Assembly (NCBI GenBank): GCA_039591075.1
Contig: JBDHEI010000001.1
Coordinates: 62,001 to 126,000 of the forward strand
DNA length: 64,000 nt
Reading direction: 5' to 3'
Source: JAOTVV01 sp039591075
GTDB taxonomy: Bacteria > Gemmatimonadota > Gemmatimonadetes > Gemmatimonadales > GWC2-71-9
Part shown: one piece after another, positions 41,120 to 50,015 of the stretch
Numbering within the stretch: position 1 is the stretch's first letter
Layout: each line of letters starts with the position of its first letter
Translations under genes and position numbers: made by a program
The notes under the pieces: generated by a model
Database searches by the model: none
Told to the model about the DNA's origin: nothing
The model's input: the letters and a program-made list of their open reading frames with translations, nothing else

Positions 41120-42877
41120 CTACGGGTTGGTCTTCGAGCGGCTGCGAGAGCGTCGAGCCTTGGAGTCGGCGGTCGTGAGCACTACGCGGTTCCGACCCTG
41201 TTGCTTGGCGTGGTACAGCGTCCCGTCGGCAGCCTTGAGCACGGCCTCGTGGGTGCCCCCGTCCCCCGGATACTGTGCGACCCCGATGCTGACGGTGATA
41301 AAGGCGTCCTGATCCTCGAGTGGCACGCGTCGGTCGGCCACGGCCGTTCGGATCCGCTCGGCCACCTCAGATGCGCTGGCGAGATCCGTCTCGTGCAGCA
41401 TGATGACGAACTCCTCGCCCCCATAACGTGCCACACAGTCTACCACTCGAGTACACTCGCGCAGCACGGCCGCCAACATCACCAGCGCCGCATCCCCCGC
41501 CTGGTGGCCGTAGGTGTCGTTGAATCCCTTGAACCCGTCCACGTCGAGCATGAGGACGGAAAAAGGCTGGTCGGTTCGCCCGCTCCGCTGCACCTCGCGT
41601 CGCAGGGTCTCCATCAGCAATCTCCGATTCGACACCCCGGTGAGCGCATCGGTAACCGAGAGCCGCTCCAGTTCTTCGTTCTTCGCGCGCAAGTCCTCGT
41701 GGATCGCTTCCAGCTCTTCGCGGCCCGCCCGGAGTCGCGCCACCATGACGTTGAAGACGTCGGTGAGATATCCGACTTCTCCGCCGCCCGCCTTGGGTAG
41801 CTCGACGGCCAGATCGCCCGAGCCGACGCCCCGCGCACCAGCCGTCAGCCGGTCGAGAGGCCGGACGATGAGGAGCGCGAGACGATAGGCAATGAAGCTC
41901 ACGACCACCAGCACGACGAGGACCAACACCAGGGTGATGTTTCGCACGCGCGCAATTTCGGCGAAGGCCTCCTCGCGCGAGATCTCGGCCACAGCGGCCC
42001 ACGGCAGGTCGGGGAGGGCGGTCAGCGATCCCACGACATCCTGACCCTCGTAGTTCGTGAATCGGATCGATGAGGCCTTGGCCCGGCGCAGAGACGCCAT
42101 CGTTTCCTGGGGAATGCCCAACCCGGCCTGACCTCGGGTCACCCCGCGGGAGCTCACGACCAGGCTCCCGGTGCGCGACACCAGATAGACCTGACCAGTC
42201 TCCCCCGTGGGAAACGTCGTGAGGTTGGCTTCAAGCGCCTGGAGGTTCACCCGCGCCGCCAGCGCTCCGAGAAGCCGGCCGTCGAGGGCTCCGACGATCG
42301 GGACCGCCATGGTGATCGAGGCGTGGTCGCTCTGATCCTCCCAGAAGGGGTCGCCGATCGCCTCTCGATTCCCGCTCACGGTTTGCAGCCAGTCTTCCGG
42401 CAGGTGCAACTGTCCTGGGGTCCGGGCACTCGTGCCGAGAATCGTCTGCTGGGAATCGACGACGAGCAACTCGTCGAAGAGGTTCGGAAACCGCTCCTGA
42501 ACGGACACGAGATAGTTGTTCAGGCGCGCCGAGGCCTCGAGCAGCTGGGTGGACCGACCAGCGACCTGGCTCATCCGCGCCACATTTTCCGCAACCTGAA
42601 ACGAGCCGGTGAAGATCTTCAGCTCGTAGGCCCGTTCCTTGAGCCAAATGCTCAGCTCTCTGGCAGCCTGGCTCGACCCGCTCGACAGCTCCTGACTGGT
42701 CTGACGGGTGCGCGAACTCTCCGTCTGAGAGTACGCGAGCCAAGCGGTGATTCCAGTCGGGATCAGGGTCGCCAGCAGGGCAAAGACGACGATCCGGCCT
42801 CGAATCGAATCGAGGCTCAAGGCCTTGGGTGCGGCCCGGCCGATGGCGGCGCTTATACGTGAGATTCGATCCGACAT
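41120..42877 (-). CDS. Diguanylate cyclase with extracytoplasmic dCACHE and HAMP
   Basis: 585 aa membrane sensor that should make cyclic di-GMP. TM1 at about 28-50 (IVVFALLATLIPTGITAWLA); a periplasmic dCACHE-like sensor to about 310; TM2 (ITLVLVLVVLVVVSFIAYRL); HAMP at about 335-385; GGDEF domain at about 415-575 with active-site RYGGEEF and an inhibitory I-site RVVD five residues before it. The GGEEF motif is catalytically competent. ATG 42877. It lies 76 bp downstream of the Ser/Thr kinase gene on the same strand, which hints at shared signalling. Confidence 0.93.
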   Translation of the reverse strand: MSDRISRISAAIGRAAPKALSLDSIRGRIVVFALLATLIPTGITAWLAYSQTESSRTRQTSQELSSGSSQAARELSIWLKERAYELKIFTGSFQVAENVARMSQVAGRSTQLLEASARLNNYLVSVQERFPNLFDELLVVDSQQTILGTSARTPGQLHLPEDWLQTVSGNREAIGDPFWEDQSDHASITMAVPIVGALDGRLLGALAARVNLQALEANLTTFPTGETGQVYLVSRTGSLVVSSRGVTRGQAGLGIPQETMASLRRAKASSIRFTNYEGQDVVGSLTALPDLPWAAVAEISREEAFAEIARVRNITLVLVLVVLVVVSFIAYRLALLIVRPLDRLTAGARGVGSGDLAVELPKAGGGEVGYLTDVFNVMVARLRAGREELEAIHEDLRAKNEELERLSVTDALTGVSNRRLLMETLRREVQRSGRTDQPFSVLMLDVDGFKGFNDTYGHQAGDAALVMLAAVLRECTRVVDCVARYGGEEFVIMLHETDLASASEVAERIRTAVADRRVPLEDQDAFITVSIGVAQYPGDGGTHEAVLKAADGTLYHAKQQGRNRVVLTTADSKARRSRSRSKTNP

Positions 42878-42953
42878 GGGGGGCTCAAGATACGGCCTGG
42901 CGCGGAGATCGGAAAGGACGAATGCCGCATGGCGGCTAGGAAATCACGCCTTC

Positions 42954-44528
42954 TCATCGGAGATCGCGTGCCTCGAACCGGAGGCCTACGACCCCGGTCG
43001 TTCGCTCCACCTCGGCGCCGAGATCGGTGAAGGCGGCGGATCGGCCCGAGGGATCCTCCACCCGGACCGTGGAATTCTGAAACAGCGGATAGTACCCGAT
43101 CGCCATGCGCGCTGCTCCAGATGGAATCGTGCAACTGCACGGGAGAGCAGCACCGGTCCCTGCGTTCACGATGACTGTGAGGGGCCCGCCGGTGTCGTTG
43201 GTGATGAGCGGCGCAAAGTAGGCACGGTCACCGGGGCTGGCGTTGGCCGCCCGGAGCATGCGGCCACGGGGCCGATCGATCGTGAATGCGCCCGAGATCT
43301 CCATGCCGAGCGGTGTGCCGTCGGTATCGGTCGGTGGCACGAGCGTCCACAACACGGCCGACGGGCGACGGCGTGGGAGACGGACCATCACCCGCTCTCC
43401 GGGTTCCACGACGTATTCCTCGTCGGCGACGCGCACCTGAACTGGTGCTGTCAGCGGATTCTCGAAGACGAGCCGCGGACGCGACACCCACGCCAGGAGG
43501 ACGCCAGCAGCAACCACGAGCGGGAGTAGGATAAACGCAAGACGAAACCTCCGTTGCCGGGAAGGGCTTTGTCCTCGAGAAGACGGCTCGCTAGGCTGCA
43601 CGATCTCGGTCTTGGCCCCGGTGTCGACCCCGGCAACGATCCGCCGGGTTGCAGCCTCGGGGGTGTCCCTGCTGGGTCCGGCCCGGAGGGCTTCCAGCAC
43701 CATGGCCGCGGACTGGTAGCGGTCTTCGGGTTTCTTCTCCAAACAGCGGATGATCACGTTCGAGAGCCAATCGGGGATCCGCGTGTCCAACTCGGCTGGG
43801 TCCGGGGGTGGTTCGGCGATGTGTTTGCCTACGATTTCTTGGGACGAGTCCCCCTCAAACGGGGGGCTCCCGGTCACCATTTGGAACAGGACGGCACCGA
43901 ACGAATAGAGATCGGAGCGCGCGTCCAGGTCGCTCTGACCCAGCGCTTGTTCCGGGCTCATGTAGTGCGGTGTTCCGACCACGAAGCCTGTCTGGGTCAG
44001 GCCCGCCGCAGTATCCAGCCGTTTGGCGATACCGAAATCCACGAGCAGCGGTCGGCCGCTCGCACGATCGAGCATGATGTTGTCCGGCTTGATGTCGCGA
44101 TGCACGAGCGCCTGGGCATGGGCGTGGCTGAGCGCCTGCAGCACCGGGATCGCGACGGCGATCGCTCGTTCGGGCGAGAGTGCTCCCGACGTACGGAGGA
44201 CATCCCCAAGGGACTCGCCTTCGACGTAGGGCATCGCGTAGAAGACGAGTCCGTGTCCCTCGCCGACAAAGTGGATTGGGAGGATGTTGGTGTGCTGAAG
44301 ACCGGCGACGGCCCGGGCCTCCTGCTTGAACCGCTGCAGCATCCCGGACGTCCACGCGATATCTGGTCGGAGCACCTTGATCGCGAGGCGTCGCTCGAGC
44401 TCCCGATCCCAGACCTCGAACACCTCTGCGAATCCTCCGCGTCCCACGGCGAGACGGACCTCGTAGTTGGGGCCGAGTGCGGCGCTCAACCGAGTGGAGG
44501 TGTCGAGTCCGTCGGGATGGTCGGACAT
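42954..44528 (-). CDS. Transmembrane Ser/Thr protein kinase
   Basis: 524 aa. Kinase domain about 20-285: Gly-rich loop VGRGGFAEVFEV, Lys in AIKVLRPD, catalytic HRDIKPDN, DFGIAKR, and the activation segment ending GTPHYMSPEQALG. Transmembrane segment at about 345-365 (RFRLAFILLPLVVAAGVLLAW) followed by a C-terminal extracytoplasmic beta-rich domain (VRVADEEYVVEPGERVMVRL, GPLTVIVNAGTGAALPCSC), as in PknB-like receptors. Starts 4 bp after the SpeE-like membrane protein gene, so they are co-transcribed. Target unknown. Confidence 0.92.
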   Translation of the reverse strand: MSDHPDGLDTSTRLSAALGPNYEVRLAVGRGGFAEVFEVWDRELERRLAIKVLRPDIAWTSGMLQRFKQEARAVAGLQHTNILPIHFVGEGHGLVFYAMPYVEGESLGDVLRTSGALSPERAIAVAIPVLQALSHAHAQALVHRDIKPDNIMLDRASGRPLLVDFGIAKRLDTAAGLTQTGFVVGTPHYMSPEQALGQSDLDARSDLYSFGAVLFQMVTGSPPFEGDSSQEIVGKHIAEPPPDPAELDTRIPDWLSNVIIRCLEKKPEDRYQSAAMVLEALRAGPSRDTPEAATRRIVAGVDTGAKTEIVQPSEPSSRGQSPSRQRRFRLAFILLPLVVAAGVLLAWVSRPRLVFENPLTAPVQVRVADEEYVVEPGERVMVRLPRRRPSAVLWTLVPPTDTDGTPLGMEISGAFTIDRPRGRMLRAANASPGDRAYFAPLITNDTGGPLTVIVNAGTGAALPCSCTIPSGAARMAIGYYPLFQNSTVRVEDPSGRSAAFTDLGAEVERTTGVVGLRFEARDLR

Positions 44529-44532
44529 GTGG

Positions 44533-46629
44533 CTAGGCTCGTCCCGTCCCGAGCGGTACCGGTACGGGCACCAGTCGCGTTGCGCGCTCGCTGGCCAGGA
44601 ACGCGGCGAGATAGAACACGGCGGCGAGGATGTACAGCGTCTTGATGCCCACGATCATCGACGAGTATTCCAGCACGCCGCCCGCGATTGCCCCAATGAG
44701 GTTCGCCGCGAGCGCAGCCGTTGCATTGGCGGTTCGGGACCGGAACAACACGGCGAAGATCAAGGCGGCAAAGAGGATGGGGAGCGCAACCATCAAGCCG
44801 CCAACGATCCACTGACCGGCGAGTCCGAGAGGCAGGAGGCTCCGCGCCGGTACGGCGTAGGCGATGGCAAGGCTCAAGAAGAGGCCAACGAACGGCCAGC
44901 GGGTCCCGTGTCCGGGCCGCCGCAGGACCCAGATGTTCGCAATCAAGATGACCGTGAGGATCGAATAGAAGACCACCAGGTTGACAGTCCACGTGGCTCC
45001 AAACAGCAGTGAGATCTCCGACACGCTCTTCGTCTCCACCAGGAGAAATCCGGCACCCAGGAAGAACATGCCCCAATCGAACCTCCACCGGAGCACCTGC
45101 GTGGGTCCAATGCCCATTCCGACGAACACCAACGCTACGAGCAACACCATCGCGAGCGCCTGCACGTAGTGGTCGGGAAGGGTGGGTCGGCGCAGATACA
45201 GATAGGGCCAGTCGTCTTCGGGCAGCGTGACCGCCGTCGTGAGGATGGAGCTCGGCACCGTCCACTCCGCGGCACGCTGCGCCGCTCGCCCGGCCACGAA
45301 AGTGTAGTTGAACAAGCGGTGTTGGGGCTCATACCACACGGCCGGTGGCTCACCGAATGACTGCTCCAAGAGGCGATAGATCTTGGCCGCGATGTAGGGA
45401 TATCCGGACATGTGGTAGGCGACGAGGCTGCCCCCGGGCTTCAGCAGGGCGTGGGCCGCGTCGAAGGCTTCCACCGTATACACGTAGTTGTCGAGACGCA
45501 GTGACGTCATGCCCGACAGCAGCGTCTGACTGTCAAGGGTGCCCAGCAAGACCAGATCGTATCGTTGCTGGGTACGATCGAAGTGGGCCCGGGCATCGTT
45601 GATGTGCCCGCGGACACGCGGGTCACCGTACCGATTCTGAAAGTTGGCGGCTCTCCCGATTTCGTAGATCGCCGGGTCGATTTCCACGGCATCGATGTAC
45701 GACACACCCGCTTGGAGCAGCAGCGCAACGTCGTTTCCCGTACCAGCTCCCACTACGAGTACGGTGTCGACGTTGTCGAGCAACAGGTAGGGCCGGAGGT
45801 AGTCGGTCAGCACCTGCTGGATGAAGCCACTGGAATCCACGATGTCTGAACGGAAGTCGATCATCCACTGGTGCATCGATCCGTTCACGTCGAGGTTGTG
45901 AACGCCCTCCTCCAGCGTGCGTACGTTGATCCGGTAGTAGGGTGACCAGTACTCCGGACGGGGCTTGGCGGTGAGCACGGTGAGGATGACGGCGAGGGTT
46001 CCCGTCACGAGAAGGCTCAGGCTGTACCCGCGATGCCGCAGGGAGAGTAGGATCCAAACGGTGGCGCCGACTCCAAACCAGATCGGGGGGCTAGTACGCA
46101 TCAGGCTGAGTATCCCGAACGACAGAATACCGGCCAGGCTACCGCCAATGTCGAGCGAGTAGGCGACCAAGGGACGGAAGCGCCGGAACTCCCGTCCCAT
46201 GAGGGCGCCCAGCGGCACGAAGAACAGTGCACACAGCGTGAACAACAGCGTCGTGGTGGGGAGGATCCCGAGGCGCCGCACGTTGGGTGACGATTCCGGA
46301 TAGACCGCCCATAGCAGCTCGTCGGGATCTGCGGGAGCATCTACGAGGACGTTGGCGAACAGCCGGACCGTGACCAGCAGCAACAGCATGGTCGGGATCG
46401 CCAGCCAGCGCAGGCGATCCGCACTCTCCACCCGCAGCAACCCGACCCCCATCCCGAGGAACGTCGCGATGATCACGAAGTTGAGATAGAACCCGAATAC
46501 CCGCACATAGGCTGGCACGTACCGAATGAGGGCCAGCTCGAAGAAGAGGATGAGGAAGGAGTACCCGACGAGGCGCACGGCCGGTTCCAGGGTGGTGGAT
46601 GGCGGCGTGGCGGCGGATTCGCTCTTCAC
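44533..46629 (-). CDS. Spermidine-synthase-like methyltransferase fused to membrane domains
   Basis: 698 aa. N-terminal bundle of about 6-7 transmembrane segments (VGYSFLILFFELALIRYVPA to ILTVLT), a soluble Rossmann domain with SpeE/methyltransferase motif VLVVGAGTGNDVALLL, acidic VEIDPAIYEIG and DARAHFD, then a C-terminal bundle of about six segments. The fold is that of polyamine synthases, but the usual aspartates of the aminopropyl site are not clear, so function is open. The start is GTG 46629, after AGGAGCATCC; the in-frame ATG 46686 lacks a ribosome site. Operon with the Ser/Thr kinase 4 bp downstream. Confidence 0.82.
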   Translation of the reverse strand: MKSESAATPPSTTLEPAVRLVGYSFLILFFELALIRYVPAYVRVFGFYLNFVIIATFLGMGVGLLRVESADRLRWLAIPTMLLLLVTVRLFANVLVDAPADPDELLWAVYPESSPNVRRLGILPTTTLLFTLCALFFVPLGALMGREFRRFRPLVAYSLDIGGSLAGILSFGILSLMRTSPPIWFGVGATVWILLSLRHRGYSLSLLVTGTLAVILTVLTAKPRPEYWSPYYRINVRTLEEGVHNLDVNGSMHQWMIDFRSDIVDSSGFIQQVLTDYLRPYLLLDNVDTVLVVGAGTGNDVALLLQAGVSYIDAVEIDPAIYEIGRAANFQNRYGDPRVRGHINDARAHFDRTQQRYDLVLLGTLDSQTLLSGMTSLRLDNYVYTVEAFDAAHALLKPGGSLVAYHMSGYPYIAAKIYRLLEQSFGEPPAVWYEPQHRLFNYTFVAGRAAQRAAEWTVPSSILTTAVTLPEDDWPYLYLRRPTLPDHYVQALAMVLLVALVFVGMGIGPTQVLRWRFDWGMFFLGAGFLLVETKSVSEISLLFGATWTVNLVVFYSILTVILIANIWVLRRPGHGTRWPFVGLFLSLAIAYAVPARSLLPLGLAGQWIVGGLMVALPILFAALIFAVLFRSRTANATAALAANLIGAIAGGVLEYSSMIVGIKTLYILAAVFYLAAFLASERATRLVPVPVPLGTGRA

Positions 46630-46813
46630 GGATGCTCCTGACGGCTCGGGCTGGAACAGGATGAGGGGAAGTGGCGTGCGGCGCAAGCAGCGCAGATCAC
46701 ACTTCGAAACTTGGCGTTGAGTGGCAGCGCGGCCGATCGGCCGGCTTGGAGCGGGTGGGACGTTTCCTTGTTCCGCTAGATCTCCATATGACGTGGCCTC
46801 CCCTGATAGAGCA

Positions 46814-47956
46814 TCACTGTACGAGGATGATCCCCACCTTCTGGCCGAAATCGTCCTCCTCGACCCTGGCGCCGGCTGGCACGATCCATCGCCCGCCGTC
46901 TAGCCGCACGTTGAGCCGGTAGCTGCCCGGCGCAAGCCGCAGCACGATTGCGAACATACCCGGGTGCTCGCTCGCCAGGGTGAGAGGCTCCCAGTCGGTG
47001 AAATCCCCCATCAGCTCGACGCGCGTGGACCCTGGCGCCGACACGCGAATGCGGGTGAGGTTCACCGTCGTTGGCTCGATCGCGAGCGAGGCATCGTCGT
47101 CGTCGCCTCGGTCAGCGGCCCCGGGGACCACGCGCCTGAGGGCCGCCGACAGCGACGCCAGCGGGGTTCGCCGCGATGGGATGAGATCGAATCGCAGCCC
47201 GAGGTTGGCATAGCTCGCCGCAAGCACGCCGCGCACGGGATCAGCGGGATAGCGACCACCGCTGGCGAGGATGGAGAACCGGCTGGAAAGCCGAAATCGA
47301 GCACCGATATCCGCGTAGAGCCCATTCCCGCTGCCGACGGCTGAGGTCCGGATCCCGAGCGAACCGTCCAGCTCGGCCACCGAGGTACGCCAGCGGCCGC
47401 CGGCCACAACGTCGGTGAAGGTCGTATCCAGAAAGCGCGAGTGCGTCAGGGTGACTCCACCACCGAACTCCGGAGTCGCCGCCCAGGCGCCGACGGCGAG
47501 CTCGGTCGCTCCATCCCAGATGGAGCCAAAGAACGAGCTGCCGGTTGCGCCGGCCACCCACGCTCCGATGCCGTCACCGATCAGATGGACCTTGCCGCGT
47601 CCCAATACGTGACCGTAGCTGGGATAGTCCTGGTAGCCGGTTACTCCGGCCGAGGCCGAGAGCTCGCCGCGCAACGGACCGAACCTGGGAGTGAGCCAGC
47701 CCCCGGCTGCGGTGCCCTGCAGGATGCGACTTCCACTTTCGAACAAGATGTAGCTCCCCTGGGCCGCGACACTATGGGCGCGTCCGTCGAGGCGAAGCAT
47801 CGGCGTTCCGTACACCGCCCCGGAAGACAGGAAGCCATCGTACTGGACGATGGAGCCTCCGAGTTCCAGCGATGCCGTGGTCTGAGCTGTGAGGGGGGTT
47901 ACAAGCGCGTGAAACCCGACCGCCGTTGCTGCAACGACCGGCCAGCGGTGTGTCAC
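46814..47956 (-). CDS. Outer-membrane beta-barrel protein with C-terminal glycogen-binding-type domain
   Basis: 380 aa. Signal peptide 1-25; residues about 28-280 are alternating amphipathic strands typical of a beta-barrel (GRWRTSVAELDGSLGIRTSA, GARFRLSSRFSILASGGRYP). The last 95 residues are a CBM48/AMPK-beta glycogen-binding-type module: RVELMGDFTDWEPLTLASEH, YRLNVRLDGGRWIVPAG. The same module occurs in the membrane protein two genes upstream. Last gene of the sigma-factor operon, 15 bp after the 210-aa gene. Confidence 0.75.
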   Translation of the reverse strand: MTHRWPVVAATAVGFHALVTPLTAQTTASLELGGSIVQYDGFLSSGAVYGTPMLRLDGRAHSVAAQGSYILFESGSRILQGTAAGGWLTPRFGPLRGELSASAGVTGYQDYPSYGHVLGRGKVHLIGDGIGAWVAGATGSSFFGSIWDGATELAVGAWAATPEFGGGVTLTHSRFLDTTFTDVVAGGRWRTSVAELDGSLGIRTSAVGSGNGLYADIGARFRLSSRFSILASGGRYPADPVRGVLAASYANLGLRFDLIPSRRTPLASLSAALRRVVPGAADRGDDDDASLAIEPTTVNLTRIRVSAPGSTRVELMGDFTDWEPLTLASEHPGMFAIVLRLAPGSYRLNVRLDGGRWIVPAGARVEEDDFGQKVGIILVQ

Positions 47957-47971
47957 CGATCACCGAGCACG

Positions 47972-48604
47972 CTACGGTTTGCGAGCCGCGGGACGCTGCG
48001 TTCCGGCTCCGAAATCTCCTTGCGGTGCTGCCGCCTCCACACGCACCCCCAGTGCGGAAACTGGCGAAGCGCCCAATGCCACGTCGCGCTCCACGTTCTC
48101 CCGCAACGCGAGGTACTCGGTGTCGAGCGCGAATTCGGCGAGGGCGAGGACAGCGGCCACCGCAGTGTCGGCGGGAACGCCGACGGCAACGAGATCTGCC
48201 AGCACGGCAGCCGCGATGGTGAGGGACCGGTCCGTGCGCAGCCGGCGAAGCTGTGCTAAGTCGTCCCTGGTCGCGCCGGCACGCAAGGCGCTCGCTCCCG
48301 CAGTGATCTCGCTGGAGGTGGAGCGGCTCCCGAGGGCGTCTCGAGCGATCTGCAGTTCGTCGGTGAGGCGACGCACGGCGGCGACGATCCGCTCACCGGA
48401 CGCGTGCTTGCTCGCACCCTCGAGCGCGCGATCGACGAGTGGCTCGATTGGGAGGGCCCGTGCGCGGGCGGAGTCGAGCATCGCGTCGACCTGGACACGG
48501 GTTTCAGCGGTGAGCCGGCCGACGAGTCGGGGCTCCTGAGCGGTCGCCCAGTGCGGCCCGACCAGGGCCAGCCCCGTCAAGAGGATGGTCGAACGGAGAA
48601 TCAT
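47972..48604 (-). CDS. Exported protein of unknown function in the sigma-factor operon
   Basis: 210 aa with a signal peptide (residues 1-23, ending ATAQ). Mature region is almost wholly helical and Ala/Arg-rich (QVDAMLDSARARALPIEPLV, RIVAAVRRLTDELQIARDAL, RSLTIAAAVLADLVAVGVPA). It suggests a helical scaffold or sensor; no known family. ATG 48604 overlaps the end of the upstream gene by 4 nt (ATGA). Confidence 0.75.
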   Translation of the reverse strand: MILRSTILLTGLALVGPHWATAQEPRLVGRLTAETRVQVDAMLDSARARALPIEPLVDRALEGASKHASGERIVAAVRRLTDELQIARDALGSRSTSSEITAGASALRAGATRDDLAQLRRLRTDRSLTIAAAVLADLVAVGVPADTAVAAVLALAEFALDTEYLALRENVERDVALGASPVSALGVRVEAAAPQGDFGAGTQRPAARKP

Positions 48605-49176
48605 GATCCTCTCACTGTCACCACCGAGTTCGGTGGTCCAAAGTCGTCGTCGAAGGCACGGGGGGCGGACGGGTCTGCAAGCCAGGTCTGCCCGTCGACC
48701 AGAAACGCATATCGATAGCGTCCCGGCTCGAGCGGAACCGTGACCGACCAGATGCCGTCACCCGGTGCCGGCCGCATTGGTGTTGCCGCGACGTTCCAGT
48801 CGTTGAAATCCCCGACGAGTGACACGGTGGCAGCCGAGGGTGCCACGATCACGAACTGCACGACCGATGGCGCCAGCTCGGCCGATGCGGCGACGGTCGC
48901 TGCTTGCGGTGCCGTCGACCGCTCGGCGAGTTGCCAGGCGGAGCGTCCGAGCAACGCCAATCCAGCGATCCCGGCAGCCAGCGCGAGCCCGCCGAGCGGG
49001 CTCACCGATACCGTTCGCCGCCGGGTAAACCACGCCAGAACTGCCGGCGGTGCGGCGCGAGGTGCCGGACCCGCAAGGATCCCATTCAACACGCGTCGAT
49101 CCAGCTCGGGATCGATTGCCACAGGCTCCTTCAGGATATCGGCAACCCGATCAAGCAGCATGTCCCGTTCAGTCAC
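48601..49176 (-). CDS. Single-pass membrane protein with glycogen-binding-type periplasmic domain, likely anti-sigma partner
   Basis: 191 aa. Short cytosolic N-terminus (MLLDRVADILKEPVAIDPEL, about 55 residues), one transmembrane segment at about 58-80 (PLGGLALAAGIAGLALLG) and a C-terminal CBM48-like module (TVSLVGDFNDWNVAATPMRP, WSVTVPLEPGRYRYAFLVDG, FDDDFGPPNSVVTV). It directly follows the ECF sigma gene with an 8-nt overlap, the position of an anti-sigma factor, and has the topology of one, but no zinc-binding ASD motif is visible. Anti-sigma activity is inferred from context; it could sense carbohydrate. Confidence 0.78.
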   Translation of the reverse strand: MTERDMLLDRVADILKEPVAIDPELDRRVLNGILAGPAPRAAPPAVLAWFTRRRTVSVSPLGGLALAAGIAGLALLGRSAWQLAERSTAPQAATVAASAELAPSVVQFVIVAPSAATVSLVGDFNDWNVAATPMRPAPGDGIWSVTVPLEPGRYRYAFLVDGQTWLADPSAPRAFDDDFGPPNSVVTVRGS

Positions 49177-49729
49177 GCACGGCCTCCGACAGCAATCGTT
49201 GCAGTTCCTCCCGCGCCCGCATCACCCGCATCTTGAGCGCCGACACGCTCACGCCGGTGAGTTCCGTCATCTCGTCGTAGCTCAGCTCCTCGACGTGCTT
49301 GAGGAGAAAGGCCTCCCGATTTGGCGCCGACAGTTGGGCGACGGCCCACTGGATCGTCTCGCGGAGTGCGAACTCCTCGCCCTCGTCTCCCACCGAAGCC
49401 CGGCTCAGGGCCACTTCGTCGTGGATCACCGTCCGCTGCCTGCGGGCGCGGCGTCCGCCGAGCGTGCGGCACCGGTTGACCAGGATGCCGAACAGCCATG
49501 CGCCGAACCGCTCCGGATCGGTGCAGCGTCGCAGGGACCGGTACCCCCTGACGAAGGCGTCTTGGAGCGCTTCCTCTGCATCCGCCTGGTTCCCGAGCAT
49601 CCGCATCGCATAGCGGCCCAGCCGGTCGCGGTACCGGGTGACGAGGCCCGCGTACGCTGCGGTATCGCCATCCAGCACGCGCCGCACGAAGTCCCCGTCG
49701 CTTTCCCCCGTCACGTCATGGATACCCAT
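49169..49729 (-). CDS. ECF-type RNA polymerase sigma factor
   Basis: 186 aa. Sigma region 2 at about 25-95 (YAGLVTRYRDRLGRYAMRML, GNQADAEEALQDAFVRGY) and region 4 at about 130-180 (LSAPNREAFLLKHVEELSYD, ELTGVSVSALKMRVMRAREE). First gene of a four-gene leftward operon (sigma, membrane CBM48 protein, 210-aa exported protein, OMP with CBM48 module). By family rule it likely activates its own operon and a surface-carbohydrate regulon. ATG 49729; a 286-bp divergent spacer precedes it. Confidence 0.93.
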   Translation of the reverse strand: MGIHDVTGESDGDFVRRVLDGDTAAYAGLVTRYRDRLGRYAMRMLGNQADAEEALQDAFVRGYRSLRRCTDPERFGAWLFGILVNRCRTLGGRRARRQRTVIHDEVALSRASVGDEGEEFALRETIQWAVAQLSAPNREAFLLKHVEELSYDEMTELTGVSVSALKMRVMRAREELQRLLSEAVRD

Positions 49730-50015
49730 CGATGGCTCTCGAGGTCACCGCCACCCGGCCTGTGACGCAGCCGGTATGCGCCGGGTATCGGGGGTGAGTG
49801 ACGTGCCACCATGAGGTGGTACCTGTTGTGCGACCTGTCTGCCGACCGGGTTCTCTCGTGTCGTTCTCGGCCCGGTCGACGCTTCGCGGGTGATCGAACT
49901 CGGTGAAAGTCTACTTCGCAATGCTCCCAGCGTCCATGATGACGGATGTCGTTCCGGCGTGTGCCTCGCCGTTTCGGGGAGCCGGCGTCCCCTCGCATCA
50001 AACAGGAGAACACCC

